Shown: positions 5,035 through 5,182 of the stretch, piece after piece
How the letters are laid out: each line of letters starts with the position of its first letter
Position numbering within the stretch: position 1 is the stretch's first letter
Assembly: GCA_003648125.1 (NCBI GenBank)
Contig: QMOE01000221.1
Span: 1-5,182 of the forward strand
Length of the DNA stretch: 5,182 bases
From: Chloroflexota bacterium
Lineage (GTDB): Bacteria; Chloroflexota; Anaerolineae; B4-G1
Direction of reading: 5' to 3'
Notes under the pieces: generated by a model
Seen by the model: only the letters and a program-made list of their open reading frames with translations
Told to the model about the DNA's origin: nothing
The model's database searches: none
Made by a program: the position numbers and the translations under genes

Positions 5035-5182
5035 CCCAATCACCCAAAGACGCAGGCAGATATTGGGGGAGATCGCTAAACGATCTAATCCGCGATCTCC
5101 TGGCTATCTTTTTTCTCTGGGCGCTGGTGATCGCCTTCTTTTGGCAAATCGCGCTGGCGGGGCGGGTGCTGGCGGGCGGCGA
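5031..5182 (+). CDS. N-terminus of a membrane protein (partial, runs off right edge)
   Basis: ATG 5031 overlaps the TGA of the GT-C gene (ATGA), with only a weak GGAA-type ribosome site, so translational coupling is likely. Fifty codons are present. A polar, basic start (MTQSPKDAGRYWGRSLND) is followed by a hydrophobic helix at about 19-44 (LIRDLLAIFFLWALVIAFFWQIALAG), then RVLAGG. The pattern of a helix followed by 'G-x-V-L-x-G-G-(D)' is reminiscent of multi-helix YfhO-like or GT-C-like proteins that accompany such operons in Chloroflexota. Too little is present to assign a family. It is the third gene of the rightward operon. Confidence 0.7.
   Translation, partial: MTQSPKDAGRYWGRSLNDLIRDLLAIFFLWALVIAFFWQIALAGRVLAGG
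5068..5100 (+). other. Perfect 9-bp inverted repeat near the start of the third rightward gene
   Basis: ggagatcgc (5068-5076) pairs perfectly with gcgatctcc (5092-5100), leaving a 15-nt loop. The left arm can instead pair locally: agatcg (5070-5075) with cgatct (5081-5086) around a 5-nt loop. The two hairpins exclude each other. A T6 run (5109-5114) lies 8 nt downstream, but all of this is inside an open coding frame, so I do not call a terminator. Confidence 0.6.

Noticed and set aside
5068..5114. Intrinsic terminator after the GT-C gene
   Set aside because: The stem and T-run lie inside an open frame that starts with an ATGA overlap and encodes a membrane helix; the T-run is 8 nt from the stem.

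Overview
The window is about 60% GC and gene-dense, with no gap over 200 bp. It looks like a chromosomal fragment from the Chloroflexota, most likely an Anaerolineae-like lineage. This rests on remembered resemblance and is not proven here. The basis is a double zinc-ribbon protein with proline/acid-rich 'PDWL' repeats, a small anchored protein resembling the DUF6754 family, a GT-C glycosyltransferase of the 'HPDEALYGYW...KPPL' type, and promoters of the form TTGnCn-N16/17-(G)GCTATAnT.

The layout is two divergent operons around an intergenic region at 2614-2803. The leftward operon runs 2613 to 1 and has four tightly packed genes. They encode an 88-aa protein of unknown function (2347-2613), a DUF6754-like protein anchored at both ends that starts with TTG (1601-2350), a six-helix membrane protein (883-1596), and a zinc-ribbon/DWL-repeat protein that runs off the left edge (1-871). 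The last of these carries a nearly perfect 84-bp tandem repeat. None of the four has a function that can be read from sequence. Their spacing (overlap, 4 nt, 11 nt) suggests joint expression, and three of the four look membrane-associated or scaffold-like.

The rightward operon runs 2804 to the right edge. It has a good sigma70-type promoter and Shine-Dalgarno. It encodes a DPM/GtrB-like GT2 glycosyltransferase (2804-3535), a PMT/ArnT-like GT-C integral membrane glycosyltransferase (3535-5034), and the start of a further membrane protein (5031 onward). Both junctions overlap (TGATG and ATGA), implying translational coupling. The probable logic is that the GT2 enzyme makes a polyprenyl-phosphate sugar, which the GT-C enzyme uses as donor on the outer face of the membrane.

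The most unusual signal lies inside the GT-C gene: two families of short heptamer-like repeats, each present twice and read in the same frame both times. They look like intergenic-type short tandem repeats that entered the coding sequence. I see no CRISPR array, tRNA, rRNA, transposase or phage gene.
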